Program-made: the position numbers and the translations under genes | Notes under the pieces: model-generated | The model's input: the letters and a program-made list of their open reading frames with translations, nothing else | Databases searched by the model: none | What the model was told of the DNA's origin: nothing | Shown: piece by piece, positions 10,384 to 24,839 of the stretch | How the letters are laid out: each line of letters begins with the position of its first letter | How positions within the stretch are numbered: the first letter of the stretch is position 1 | Assembly: GCA_033782935.1 (NCBI GenBank) | Contig: JAWQEG010000623.1 | Location: 328,001-392,000, forward strand | Direction of reading: 5' to 3' | Length of the DNA: 64,000 nucleotides | Source of the DNA: Petrolisthes cinctipes | Taxonomy: Eukaryota; Arthropoda; Malacostraca; Decapoda; Porcellanidae

Positions 10384-12434
10384 CAAAATATCGATTTTTT
10401 GCATGTTTTGGGCCTATATTTTGAAAATATTCTAGCACTGAGTAGGCATGTATAGATCGCTTCTGGGACCCAAAAATATCGAATTTTCGGGTGTTTTGAG
10501 CATGAATTTGAGATATAAACGGGTACAGAAGATGAATGCACATATCGACTTTGGGCACCTAAAATATCGATTTTCAGCATGTTTTGGGCCCATATTTTGA
10601 AAAAAATCTAGCACTGAGTAGGCATGTACAGATCGCTTCTGGGACCCAAAAATATCGAATTTTCGGGTGTTTTGAGCCTGAATTTTGGAAACAAACGGGT
10701 ACAGAAGATGCATACACATATTGACTTTGGGCACCTAAAATATTGATTTTCAGCTTGTTTTGGGCCTGTATATTAAAAATACTATAACACGGAGTAGGCA
10801 TGTACAGATCGTTTTTGGGACCCAAAAATATCGAATTTTCGGGTGTTTTGAGCCTGAATTTGAGTTATAAACGGGTACAGAAGATGCATGCACATATCGA
10901 CTTTGGGCACCTAAAATATCGATTTTTAGCATGTTTTGGGCTCATATCTTGAAAATATACTAGCACTAAGTAGGCATGTACAGATCGCTTCTAGGTCCCA
11001 AAAATATCGAATTTTCGGATGTTTTGAGCCAGAATTTGGGAAATAAACGGACTTAAAAGATGCATACACATATTGACTTTGGGCACCTAAAATATCGATT
11101 TTCAGCATGTTTTGGGCCTGTATATTGAAAATACTCTAACACGGAGTAGGCATGTACAGATCGCTTCTGGGACAAAAAAATATCGAATTTTCGGGTGTTT
11201 TGAGCCTGAATTTGAGATATAAACGGGTACTGAAGATGCATGCACATATCGACTTTGGGCACCTAAAATATCGATTTTCAGCATGTTTTGGGCCTGTATT
11301 TTGAAAATACTGTAACACGGAGTAGGCATGTACAGATCGCTTTTGGGACCCAAAATTATTGAATTTTCGGGTGTTTTGAGCCTGAATTTGAGATATAAAC
11401 GGGTACAGAAGATGCATGCACATATCGACTTTGGGAACCTAAAATATCGATTTTGAGCATGTTTTGGGCTCATATCTTGAAAATATTCTAGCACTAAGTA
11501 GGCATGTACAGATCGCTTCTAGGATCCAAAAATATCGAATTTTCGGGTGCTTTGAGCCAGAATTTGGGAAATAAACGGGTATAGAAGATGCATACACATA
11601 TTGACTTTGGGCACCTAAAATATCGATTTTCAGCATGTTTTGGGCCTGTATATTGAAAATACGCTAACACGAAGTAGGCATGTACAGATCGCTTCTGGGA
11701 CCCAAAAACATCGAATTTTAGGGTGTTTTGAGCCTGAATTTGAGATATGAATGGGTACAGAAGATGCATGCACATATTGACTTTGGGCACCCAAAATATC
11801 TATTTTTAGCATGTTTTGGGATTACATTTTGAAAATATTCTAGCACTAAGAAGGCATGTACAGATCGCTTCTGGAACCCAAAAATATCGAATTTTCGGGT
11901 GTTTTGAGCCTGAATTTGGGATATAAACGGGTACAGAAGATGAATGCAAATATTGACTTAGGGCACCTAAAATATTGATTTTCAGCATGTTTTGGGCCTG
12001 TATTTTAAAAATACTCTAACACGGAGTAGGCATGTACAGATCTCTTCTGGAACCCAAAAATATCGAATTTTCGGGTGTTTTGAGCCTGAATTTGAGATAT
12101 AAACGGGTACAGAAGATGCATGCACATATCGACTTTGGGCACCTAAAATATCGATTTTCAGCATGTTTTTGGCCCATATTTTGAAAAAAATCTAGCACTG
12201 AGTAGGCATGTACAGATCGCTTCTGGGACCCAAAAATATCGAATTTTCGGGTGTTTTGAGCCTGAATTTTGGAAACAAACGGGTACAGAAGATGCATACA
12301 CATATTGACTTTGGGCACCTTAAACATTGATTTTCAGCATGTTTTGGGCCTGTGTTTTGAAAATACTCTAACACGGAGTAGGCATGTACAAATCTCTATT
12401 GGGACCCAAAAATATCGAATTTTCGGGTGTTTTG
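10147..12434 (+). repeat. 13-mer composite unit (2288 bp)
   Basis: Positions 10147 to about 11265 recur at 12435-13553 with an offset of exactly 2288 bp (13 monomers). The right part of the unit (about 11440-12430) is a copy of 9-mer material from 8800-9800. The 13-mer thus joins about six monomers of one series to monomers taken from the 9-mer block. Shared tags include the GAATTATCGGGTCTTTTGAG monomer at 10308 and 12596. Confidence 0.82.
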
Positions 12435-13553
12435 AGCATGAATTTGAGATATAAACGGGTACAGAAGATGCATGCACATATCGACTTTGGACACTTAAAA
12501 TATCGATTTTGAGCATGTTTTGGGTCTGTATCTTGAAAATACTCTAACACGGAGTAGGCATGTACAGATCGCATCTGGGACCCAAAAATATTGAATTATC
12601 GGGTCTTTTGAGCCTGAATTTGAGATATAAACGGGTACTGAAGATACATGCACATATCGACTTTGGGCACCCAAAATATCGATTTTTAGCATGTTTTGGA
12701 CCTATATTTTGAAAATATTCTAGCACTGAGTAGGCATGTATAGATCGCTTCTGGGACCCAAAAATATCGAATTTTCGGGTGTTTTGAGCATGAATTTGAG
12801 ATATAAACGGGTACAGAAGATGAATGCACATATCGACTTTGGGCACCTAAAATATCGATTTTCAGCATGTTTTGGGCCCATATTTTGAAAAAAATCTAGC
12901 ACTGAGTAGGCATGTACAGATCGCTTCTGGGACCCAAAAATATCGAATTTTCGGGTGTTTTGAGCCCCAATTTGGGAAACAAACGGGTACAGAAGATGCA
13001 TACACATATTGACTTTGGGCAACTGAAATATTGATTTTCAGCATGTTTTGGGCCTGTATATTAAAAATACTATAACACGGAGTAGGCATGTACAGATCGC
13101 TTTTGGGACCCAAAAATATCGAATTTTCGTGTGTTTTGAGCCTGAATTTGAGATATAAAAGGGTACAGAAGATGCATGCACATATCGACTTTGGGCACCT
13201 AAAATATCGATTTTTAGCATGTTTTGGGCTCATATCTTGAAAATATTCTAGCACTGAGTAGGCATGTACAGATCGCTTCTAGGACCCAAATATATCGAAT
13301 TTTCGGACGTTTTGAGCCAGAATTTGGGAAATAAACGGACTTAAATGATGCATACACATATTGACTTTGGGCACCTAAAATATCGATTTTCAGCATGTTT
13401 TGGTCCTGTATATTGGAAATACTCTAACACGGAGTAGGCATGTACAGATCGATTCTGGGACCCAAAAATATCGAATTTTCGGGTGTTTTGAGCCTGAATT
13501 TGAGATATAAACGGGTACTGAAGATGCATGCACATATCGACTTTGGTCACCCA
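12435..13553 (+). repeat. Partial second copy of the 13-mer unit
   Basis: About six monomers repeat 10147-11265 at offset 2288 bp. After about 13553 the sequence follows other monomer types. Differences from the first copy include a GAGCCCCAATTTGGG variant near 12963. Confidence 0.8.
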
Positions 13554-16500
13554 AAATATCGATTTTTAGCATGTTTTGGGCCTATATTTTGAAAACATTC
13601 TAGCACTGAGTAGGCATGTATAGATCGCTTCTGGGACCCACAAATATCGAATTTTCGGGTTTTTTGAGCCTGAATTTGAGATATAAACGAGTACTGAAGA
13701 TGCATACACATATCGACTTTTGGCACCTAAAATATCGATTTTCAGCATGTTTTGGGCCTGTATTTTGAAAATACTGTAACACGGAGTAGGCATGTACAGA
13801 TCGCTTTTGGGACCCAAAAATATTGAATTTTCGGGTGTTTTGAGCATGAATTTGAGATATAAACGGGTACAGAAGATGCATGCACATATCGACTTTGGGA
13901 ACCTAAAATATCGATTTTTTGCATGTTTTGGGCTCATATCTTGAAAATATTCTAGCCGTAAGTAGGCATGTACAGATCTCTTCTGGAACCCAAAAATATC
14001 GAATTTTCGGGTGTTTTGAGCCAGAATTTGGGAAATAAACGGGTATAGAAGATGCATACACATATCGACTTTAGGCACCCAAAATATCGATTTTTAGCAT
14101 GTTTTGGGCCTATATTTTGAAAAAATTCTAGCACTGAATAGGCATGTACAGATCGCTTCTGGAACCCAAAAATATCGAATTTTCGGGTGTTTTGAACCTG
14201 AATTTGGGATATAAACGGGTACAGAAGATGAATGCAAATATTGATTTGGGCACCTAAAATATTGATTTTCAGCATGTTTTGGGCCTGTATATTGACAATA
14301 CTCTAACACGGAGTAGGCATGTACAGATCTCTTCTGGAACCCAAAAATATCGAATTTTCCGGTGTTTTCAGCCTGAATTTGAGATATAAACGGGTACTGA
14401 AGATGCATGCACATATCGACTTTGGTCACCCAAAATATCGATTTTATCATGTTTTGGGACTATATTTTGAAATTATTCTAGCACTGAGTAGGCATGTACA
14501 GATCGCATCTGGGACCCAAAAATATCGAATTTTCGGGTTTTTTTAGTATGAATTTGGGATATAAACGGATACAGAAGATGCATACACATATTGACTTTGG
14601 GCACCTAAAATATCGATTTTTAGCATGTTTTGGGCCTGTATTTTGAAAATACTGTAACACGGAGTAGGCATGTACAGATTGCTTTTGGGACCCAAAAATA
14701 TCGAATTTTCGGGTGTTTTGAGCATGAATTTGAGATATAAACGGGTACAGAAGATGCATGCACATATCGACTTTGGGCACCTAAAATATCGATTTTTAGC
14801 ATGTTTTGGGCCTATATTTTGAAAATATTCTAACACTGAGTAGGCATGTATAGATGGCTTCTGGGACCCACAAATATCGAATTTTCGGGTGTTTTGAGCC
14901 TGAATTTGAGATATAAACGGGTTCTGAAGATGCATGCACATATCTACTCTGGGTCACCTAAAATATCGATTTTCAGCATGTTTTGGGCCTGTATTTTGAT
15001 AATACTGTAACACGGAGTAGGCATGTACAGATCGCTTTTGGGACCCAAAAATATTGAATTTTCGGGTATTTTGAGCATGAATTTGAGATATAAACGGGTA
15101 CAGAAGATGCATGCACATATCGACTTTGGGAACCTAAAATATCGATTTTTAGCATGTTTTGGGCTCATATCTTGAAAATATTCTAGCACTAAGTAGGCAT
15201 GTACAGATCGCTTCTAGGACCCAAAAATATCGAATTTTCGGGTGCTTTGAGCCAGAATTTGGGAAATAAACGGGTATAGAATATGCATACACATATTGAC
15301 TTTGGCACCTAAAATATCGATTTTCAGCATGTTTTGGGCCTGTATATTGAAAATTCTCTAACACGAAGTAGGCATGTAATGATTGCTTCTGGGACCCAAA
15401 AATATCGAATTTTCGGGTGTTTTGAGCCTGAATTTGAGATATGAATGGGTACAGAAGATGCATGCACATATTGACTTTGGGCACCCAAAATATCTATTTT
15501 TAGCATGTTTTGGGATTACATTTTGAAAATATTCTAGCACTAAGAAGGCATGTACAGATCGCTTCTGGAAACCAAAAATATCGAATTTTCGGGTGTTTTG
15601 AACCTGAATTTGAGATATAAACGGGTACAGAAGATGCATGCACATATCGACTTTGGGAACATAAAATATCGATTTTCAGCATGTTTTGGTCCCATATTTT
15701 GAAAAAAATCTAGCACTGAGTAGGCATGTACAGATCGCTTTTGGGACCCAAAAATATCGAATTTTCGGGTGTTTTGAGCCAGAATTTGGGAAATAAACGG
15801 GTATAAAAGATGTATACACATATTACCTTTGGGCACCTAAAATATCGATTTTCAGCATGTTTTGGGCCTGTATATTGAAAATACTCTAACACGGAGTAGG
15901 CATGTACAAATCGCTTCTGGGACCCAAAAATATCGAATTTTCGGGTGTTTTGAGCCTGAATTTGAGATATGAACGGGAACAGAAGATGCATGCACATATC
16001 GACTTTGGGCACCTAAAATATCGATTTTTAGCATGTTTTGGGCCTATATTTTGAAAATATTCTAGCACTGAATAGGCATGTACAGATCGCCTCTGGGACC
16101 CAAAAAAATAGAATTTTCGGGGTTTTTGAGCCTGAATTTGGGATATAAACGGATACAGAAGATGAATACACATATTGAGTTTGGGCACCTAAAATATCGA
16201 TTTTCAGCATGTTTTGGGCCTGTATTTTAAAAATACTGTAACACGGAGTAGGCATGTACAGATCGCTTTTGGGACCCAAAAATATCGAATTTTCGGGTGT
16301 TTAGAGCCTGAATTTGAGATATAAACGGGTATAGAAGATGCATACACATATTGACTTTGGGCACCTAAAATATCGATTTTCAGCATTTTTGGGCCTGTAT
16401 ATTTAAAATACTCTAACACGGAGTAGGCATGTACAAATCGCTTCTGGGACCCAAAAATATCGAATTTTCGGGTGTTTTGAGCCTGAATTTGAGATATGAA

Positions 16501-17451
16501 CGGGTACAGAAGATGCATGCACATATCGACTTTGGGCACCCAAAATATCGATTTTTAGCATGTTTTGGGCCTATATTTTGAAAATATTCTAGCACTGAAT
16601 AGGCATGTACAGTTCGCTTCTGGAACCCAAAAATATCGAATTTTCGGGTGTTTTGAACTTGAATTTTGGATATAAACGGGTACAGAAGATGCATACACAT
16701 ATTGACTTTGTGCACCTAAAATATTGATTTTCAGCATGTTATGGGCCTGTATTTTGAAAATACTCTAACACGGAGTAGGCATGTACAGATCTTTTCTGGA
16801 ACCCAAAAATATCGAATTTTCGGGTGTTTTGAGCTTAAATTTAAGATATAAACGGGTACAGAAGATGCATGCACATATCGACTTTGGGCACCTAAAATAT
16901 CGATTTTCAGCATGTTTTGGGCCCATATTTTGAAAAAAATTTAGCACTTAATAAGTATGTACAGATCGCTTCTGGGACCCAAAAATATCGAGTTTTCGGG
17001 TGTTTTGAGCCTGAATTTGGGAAACAAACGGGTACAGAAGATGCATACACATATTGACTTTGGGCACCTAAAATATTGATTTTCAGCATGTTTTGGGCCT
17101 GTATATTGAAAATACTCTAACACGGAGTAGGCATGTACAGATCTCTTTCAGGACCCAAAAATATCGAATTTTCGGGTGTTTTGAGCCTGAATTTGAGATA
17201 TAAACGGGTACAGAAGATGCATGCACATATCGACTTTGGGCACCTAAAATATCGATTTTTAGCATGTTTTGGGCCAATATTTTGAAAAAATTCTAGTACT
17301 GAGTAGGCATGTACAGATCGCTTCTGGGACCCAAAAATATCGAATTTTCGGGTGTTTTGAGTCTGAATTTTGGATATAAACGGGTACAGAAGATGAATGC
17401 AAATATTGACTTTGGGCACCTAAAATATCGATTTTCAGCATGTTTTGGGCC

Positions 17452-17460
17452 TGTATGTAC
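17452..17460 (+). other. 30-bp deletion junction within a monomer
   Basis: The sequence runs GGGCCTGTATGTACAGATCG. Ordinary monomers have about 30 more bases between GCCTGTA and TGTACAG, including the GAAAATACTCTAACACGG segment. Two monomers here span 322 bp instead of 352. The junction has only one or two bases of possible microhomology. Confidence 0.9.
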
Positions 17461-18400
17461 AGATCGCTACTGGGACCCACAAATATCGAATTTTCGGGTG
17501 TTTTGAGCCTGAATTTGAGATATAAACGGGTACAGAAGATGCATGCACATATTGACTTTGGGCACCTAAAATATCGATTTTCAGCATGTTTTGTTCCCAT
17601 ATTTTGAAAAAATTCTAGCAATGAGTAGGCATGTACAGATCGCTTTTGGGACCCAAAAATATCGAATTTTCTGGTGTTTTGAGCCTGAATTTGAGATATA
17701 AACGGGTACAGAAGATGCATGCACATATTGACTTTGGGCATCTAAAATATCGATTTTTAGCATGTTTTTGGCCCATATTTTGAAAAAATTCTAGCAATGA
17801 GTAGGCATGTACAGATCGCTTCTGGGACCCACAAATATCGAATTTTCGGGTGTTTTGAGCCTGAATTTGAGATATAAACTGGAACTGAAGATGCATGCAC
17901 ATACCGACTTTGGGCACCCAAAATATCGGTTTTTAGCATGTTTTGGGACTATATTTTGAAAATATTCTAGCACTGAGTAGGCATGTACTGATCGCTTCTG
18001 GGACCCAAAAATATCGAATTTTCGGGTTTTTTTAGCATGAATTTGGGATATAAACGGATACTGAAGATGCATACACATATCGACTTTGGGCACCTAAAAT
18101 ATCGATTTTCAGCATGTTTTGGGCCTGTATTTTGAAAATACTGTAACACGGAGTAGGCATGTACAGATTGCTTTTGGGACCCAAAAATATCGAATTTTCG
18201 TGCGTTTTGAGCCTGAATTTGAGATATAAACGGGTACAGAAGATGCATGCACATATCGACTTTGGGCACCTAAAATATCGATTTTCAGCATGTTTTGGGA
18301 CTATATTTTGAAAATATTTTAGCACTGAGTAGGCATGTACAGATCGCTTCTGGGACCCAAAAATATCGAATTTTTGGGTTTTTTTAGCATGAATTTGGGA

Positions 18401-18420
18401 TATAAACGATATATCGATTT
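18401..18420 (+). other. 40-bp deletion junction within a monomer
   Basis: TATAAACGATATATCGATTT joins the middle of half A directly to the start of half B, removing 40 bases that hold the GATGCATACACATATTGAC segment. The GGGCCTGT landmarks on either side (18121 and 18433) are 312 bp apart instead of 352. The deletion shifts frame and by chance lets one minus-strand open frame reach 201 codons (18032-18637), the longest in the window. Confidence 0.9.
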
Positions 18421-20929
18421 TCAGCATGTTTTGGGCCTGTACTTTGAAAATACTGTAACACGGAGTAGGCATGTACAGATCGCTATTGGGACCCAAAAAT
18501 ATCGAATTATCGTGTGTTTTGAGCCTGAATTTGAGATATAAACAGGTACAGAAGATGCATGCACATATCGACTTTGGGCACCTAAAATATAGATTTTTAG
18601 TATGTTTTTGGCTCATATCCTGAAAATATTCTAGCACTGAGTACCCATGTACAGATCACTTCTAGGACCCAAAAATATCGAATTTTCGGCTGTTTTGAGC
18701 CAGAATTTGGGAAATAAACGGACTTAAAAGATGCATACACATATTGACTTTGGGCACCTAAAATATCGATTTTCAGCATGTTTTGGGCCTGTATTTTGAA
18801 AATACTGTAACACGGAGTAGGCGTGTATAGATCGCTTTTGGGACCCAAAAATATCGATTTTTGGTGTGTTTTGAGCCTGAATTTGAGATATAAACGGGTA
18901 CAGAAGATGCATGCACATATCGACTTTTGGATCCTAAAATATCGATTTTTAGCATGTTTTGGGCTCATATCTTGAAAATATTCTAGCACTAAGTAGGCAT
19001 GTACAGATCGCTTCTGGAACCCAAAAATATCGAATTTTCGGGTGTTTTGAACCTGAATTTGGGATATAAACGGGTACAAAAGATGAATGCAAATATTGAC
19101 TTAGTACACCTAAAATATTGATTTTCAGCATGTTTTGGGTCTGTATTTTAAAAATACTCCAACTCGGAGTAGGCATGTACAGATCTCTTCTGGAACCCAA
19201 AAATATCGAATTTTCGGGTGTTTTGAAACTGAATTTGAGATATAAACGGGTACAGAAGATGCATGCACATATCGACTTTGGGCACCTAAAATATCGATTT
19301 TCAGCATGTTTTGGGCACATATTTTGAAAAAAATCTAGCACTGAGTAGGCATGTACAGATCGCTTCTGGGACCCAAAAATATCGAATTTACGGGTGTTTT
19401 GAGCCTGAATTTGAGATATAAACGGGTACAGAAGATGCATGCACATATCGACTTTGGGCACCTATAATATCGATTTTCAGCATGTTTTATTCCCATATTC
19501 TTAAAAAATTCTAGCACTGAGTAGGCATGTATCGATCGCTTCTGGGACCCAAAAATATCGAATTTTCGGGTGTTTTGAGCCTGAATTTGAGATATAAACG
19601 GGTACAGAAGATGCATGCACATATCGACTTTGGACACTTAAAATATCGGTTTTGAGCATGTTTTGGGTCTGTATCTTGAAAATATTCTAGCACTGAGTAG
19701 GCATGTACAGATCGCTTCTGGGACCCAAAAATATCGAATTTTCGGGGTTTTTTTAGCATGAATTTGGGATATAAACGGATACAGAAGATGCATACACATA
19801 TTGACTTTGGGCACCCAAAATATTGATTTTCAGCATGTTTTGGGCCTGTATTTTGAAAATACTGTAACACGGAGTAGGCATGTACAGATCGCTTTTGGGA
19901 CCCAGAAATATCGAATTTTCGTGTGTTTTGAGCCTGAATTTGAGATATAAACGGGTACAGAAGAAGCATGCACATATCGTCTTTGGGCACCTAAAATATC
20001 GATTTTTAGCATGTTTTGGGCTCATATCTTGAAAATATTTTAGCACTGAGTAGGCATGTACAGATCGCTTCTAGGACCCAAAAATATCGAATTTTCGGGT
20101 GTTTTGAGCCTGAATTTGAGATATAAACGGGTACTGAAGATGCATGCACATATCGACTTTGGGCACCCAAAATATCGATTTTTAGCATGTTTTGGGCCTA
20201 TATTTTGAAAATATTCTAGCACTGAGTAGGCATGTATAGATCGCTTTTGGGACCCACAAATATCGAATTTTCGGGTGTTTTCAGCCTGAATTTGTGATAT
20301 AAACGGGTACTGAAGATGCATGCACATATCGACTTTGGGCACCCAAAATATCGATTTTTAGCATGTTTTTGGCCTATATTTTGAAAATATTCTAGCACTG
20401 AGTAGGCATGTACAGATCGCTTCTGGGACCCAAAAATATCGAATTTTCGGGGTTTTTGAGCCTGAATTTGGGATATAAATGGATAAAGAAGATGCATACA
20501 CATATTGACTTTGGGCACCTAAAATATCGATTTTCAGCATGTTTTGGGCCTGTATTTTGAAAATACTGTAACACTGAGTAGGCATGTACAGATCGCTTTT
20601 GGGACCCAAAAATATCGAATTTTCGGTTGTTTTGAGCCTGAATTTGAGATATAAACGGGTACAGAAGATGCATGCACATATCGACTTTGGGCACCTAAAA
20701 TATCGATTTTCAGCATGTTTTATTCCCATATTCTTAAAAAATTCTAGCACTGAGTAGGCATGTATAGATCGCTTCTGGGACCCAAAAATATCGAATTTTC
20801 GGGGGTTTTGAGCATGAATTTGAGATATAAACAGGTACAGAAGATGCATGCACATATCGACTTTGGACACTTAAAATATCGATTTTGAGCATGTTTTGGG
20901 TCTGTATCTTGAAAATACTCTAACACGGA

Positions 20930-23900
20930 GTAGGCATGTACAGATCGCTTCTAGGACCCAAAAATATCGAATTTTCGGGTGTTTTGAGCCTGAATTTTGG
21001 AAATAAACGGACTTAGAAGATTCATACACATATTGACTTTGGGCACCTATAAAATCGATTTTCAGCATGTTTTGGGCCTGTATATTGAAAATACTCTAAC
21101 ACGGAGTAGACATGTACAGATCGCTTCTGGGACCCAAAAATATCGAATTTTCGGGTGTTTTGAGCCTGAATTTGAGATATAAACGGGTATAGAAGATGTA
21201 TACACATATTACCTTTGGGCACCTAAAATATCGATTTTCAGCATGTTTTGGGCCTGTATATTGAAAATACTCTAACACGGAGTAGGCATGTACAAATCGC
21301 TTCTGGGACCCAAAAATATCGAATTTTCGGGTGTTTTGAGCCTGAATTTGAGATATGAACGGGAACAGAAGATGCATGCACATACCGACTTTGGGCACCC
21401 AAAATATCGATTTTTAGCATGTTTTGGGCCTATATTTTGAAAATATTCTAGCACTGAATAGGCATGTACAGATCGCTTCTGGGACCCAAAAATATCGAAT
21501 TTTCGGGGTTTTTTTAGCATGAATTTGAGATATAAACGGGTACAGAAGATGCATGCACATATCGACTTTGGGCACCTAAAATATCGATTTTCAGTATGTT
21601 TTGGGCCCATATTTTGAAAAAAATCTAGCACTGAGTAGGCATGTATAGATCGCTTCTGGGACCCAAAAATATTGAATTTTCGGGTGTTTTGAGCATGAAT
21701 TTGAGATATAAACAGGTACAGAAGATGCATGCACATATCGACTTTGGACACTTAAAATATCGATTTTGAGCATGTTTTGGGTCTGTATCTTGAAAATACT
21801 CTAACACGGAGTAGGCATGTACAGATCGCATCTGGGACCCAAAAATATTGAATTATCGGGTCTTTTGAGCCTGAATTTGAGATATAAACGGGTACTGAAG
21901 ATACATGCACATATCGACTTTGGGCACCCAAAATATCGATTTTTAGCATGTTTTGGGACTATATTTTGAAAATATTCTAGCACTGAGTAGGCATGTACAG
22001 ATCGCTTCTGGGACCCAAAAATAAAGAATTTTCGGTTTTTTTTTAGCATGAATTTGGGATATAAACGGATACAGAAGATGCATACACATATTGACTTTGG
22101 GCACCTAAAATATCAATTTTCAGCATGTTTTAGGCCTGTATTTTGAAAATACTGTAACACGGAGTAGGCATGTACAGATCGCTTTTGGGACCCAAAAATA
22201 TCGAATTTTCGTGTGTTTTGAGCCTGAATTTGAGATATAAACGGGTACAGAAGATGCATGCACATATCGACTTTGGGCACCTAAAATATCGATTTTTAGC
22301 ATGTTTTGGGCTCATATCTTGAAAATATTCTAGCACTGAGTAGGCATGTACAGATCGCTTCTAGGACCCAAAAATATCGAATTTTCGGGTGTTTTGAGCC
22401 TGAATTTGGGAAATAAACGGACTTAGAAGATGCATACACATATTGACTTTGGGCACCTAAAAAATCGATTTTCAGCATGTTTTGGGCCTGTATATTGAAA
22501 ATACTTTAACACGGAGTAGACATGTACAGATCGCTTCTGGGACCCAAAAATATCGAATTTTCGGGTGTTTTGAGCCTGAATTTGAGATATAAACGGGTAT
22601 AGAAGATGTATACACATATTACCTTTAGGCACCTAAAATATCGATTTTCAGCATGTTTTGGGCCTGTATATTGAAAATACTCTAACACGGAGTAGGCATG
22701 TACAAATCACTTCTGGGACCCAAAAATATCGAATTTTCGGGTGTTTTGAGCCTGAATTTGAGATATGAACGGGAACAGAAGATGCATGCACATATCGACT
22801 TTGGGCACCCAAAATATCGATTTTCAGCATGTTTTGGGTCTGTATTTTGAAAATACTGTAACACGGAGTAGGCATGTACAGATCGCTTTTGGGACCCAAA
22901 AATATCGAATTTTCGGGTGTTTTGAGCCTGAATTTGAGATATAAACGGGTACAGAAGATGCATGCCCATATCGACTTTGGGAACCTAAAATATAGATTTT
23001 TAGCATGTTTTGGGCTCATATCTTGAAAATATTCAAGCACTGAGTAGGCATGTACAGATTGCTTCTAGGACCCAAAAATATCGATTATTCGGGTGTTTTG
23101 AGCCAGAATTTGGGAAATAAACGGGTATAGAAGATGCATACACAAATTGACTTTGGGCACCTAAAATATCGATTTTCAGCATGTTTTGGGCCTGTATATT
23201 GAAAATACTGTAACACGGAGTAGGCATGTACAAATCGCTTCTGGGACCCAAAAGTATCGAATTTTCGGGTGCTTTGATCCTGAATTTGAGATATGAACGG
23301 GTACAGAAGATGCATGCACATATCGACTTTGGGCACCCATAATATCGATTTTTAGCATGTTTTGGGCCTATATTTTGAAAATATTCTAGCACTGAATAGG
23401 CATGTACAGATCGCTTCTGGGACCCAAAAATATCGAATTTTCGGGTTTTTTTTAGCATGAATTTGGGATATAAACGGATACAGAAGATGCATACACATAT
23501 TGACTTTGGGAACATAAAATATCAATTTTCAGCATGTTTTGGGCCTGTATTTTGAAAATACTGTAACACGGAGTAGGCGTGTACAGATCGCTTTTGGGAC
23601 CCAAAAATATCGAATTTTCGTGTGTTTTGAGCCTGAATTTGAGATATAAACGGGTACAGAAGATGCATGCACATATCGACTTTGGGCACCTAAAATATCG
23701 ATTTTTAGCATGTTTTGGGCTCATATCTTGAAAATATTCTAGCACTGAGTAGGCATGTATAGTTCGCTTCTGGGACCCACAAATATCGAATTTTCGGGTG
23801 TTTTCAGCCTGAATTTGTGATATAAACGGGTACTGAAGATGCATGCACATATCGACTTTGGGCACCCAAAATATCGATTTTTAGCATGTTTTGGGCCTAT

Positions 23901-24839
23901 ATTTTGAAAATATTCTAGCACTGAACAGGCATGTACAGATCGCTTCTGGGACCCAAAAATATCGAATTTTCGGGGTTTTTGAGCCTGAATTTGGGATATA
24001 AACGGATAAAGAAGATACATACACATATCGACTTTGGGCACCTAAAATATCGATTTTCAGCATGTTTTGGTCCTGTATTTTGAAAATACTGTAACACGGA
24101 GTAAGCATGTACAGATCGCTTTTGGGACCCAAAAATATCGAATTTTCGGGTGTTTTGAGCCTGAATTTGAGATATAAACGGGTACAGAAGATGCATGCAC
24201 ATATCGACTTTGGGCACCCAAAATATCGATTTTTAGCATGTTTTGGGCCTATATTTTGAAAATATTCTAGCACTGAATAGGCATGTACAGATTGCTTCTG
24301 GAACCCAAAAATATCGAATTTTCGGGTGTTTTGAGCCTGAATTTGGGAAACAAACGGGTACAGAAGATGCATACACATATTGACTTTGGGCACCTAAAAT
24401 ATTGATTTTCAGCATGTTTTGGGCCTGTATATTGACAATACTCTAACACTGAGTAGGCATGTACAGATCGCTTTTGGGACCCAAAAATATCGAATTTTCG
24501 GGTGTTTTGAGTCTGAATTCTGGATATAAACGGGTACAGAAGATGAATGAAAATATTGACTTTGGGAACCTAAAATATTGATTTTCAGCATGTTTTGGGT
24601 CTGTATTTTGAAAATACTCTAACCCGGAGTAGGCATGTACAGATCGCTTTTGGGACCCAAAAATATCGAATTTTCGGGTGTTTTGAGCCTGAATTTGAGA
24701 TATAAACGGGTACAGAAGATGCATGCACATATCGACCTTGGGCACCTAAGATATCGATTTTTAGCATGTTTTGGGCACATATTTTGAAAAAATTCTAGCA
24801 CTGAGTAGGCATGTACAGATCGCTTCTGGGACCTAAATA
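20930..24839 (+). repeat. Composite segment re-used to the right
   Basis: About 20930-21400 recurs at 22340-22810 (offset 1410, eight monomers plus 2 bp), tagged by TATACACATATTACCTTTGG or a near copy. Further matches: about 21540-22330 to 25590-26380 (offset 4050), 23100-24000 to 26450-27350 (offset 3346), and 24400-24600 to 27920-28120 (offset 3521). The changing offset means that whole monomers were gained or lost between copies. There is no gene in it. Confidence 0.78.

Larger units (their letters stand above)
13554..20929 (+). repeat. Irregular monomeric stretch
   Basis: About 42 monomers without a stable higher-order period. Register slips by 1-3 bp at several places, for example near 14240 where GATTTGGGCACC lacks bases of GACTTTGGGCACC. 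The window's two large monomer deletions lie here (near 17455 and 18409). Pieces match elsewhere: about 15800-16200 matches 21190-21590 (offset 5386), and about 19300-19680 resembles 9870-10250. There is no gene, transposon or unique DNA in it. Confidence 0.78.

Noticed and set aside
13566..14078. A group of 170-codon minus-strand frames (here and at 4942, 18949, 20358, 23881, 29162, 29514 and 36731)
   Set aside because: They cover nearly three monomers in a frame that happens to lack a stop. They vary from copy to copy with no frame conservation and have no recognisable domain.
18032..18637. Longest open frame, 201 codons on the minus strand
   Set aside because: It is read straight across three satellite monomers and the 40-bp deletion. 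Its peptide repeats the same segments as dozens of other frames; there is no signal for a gene.
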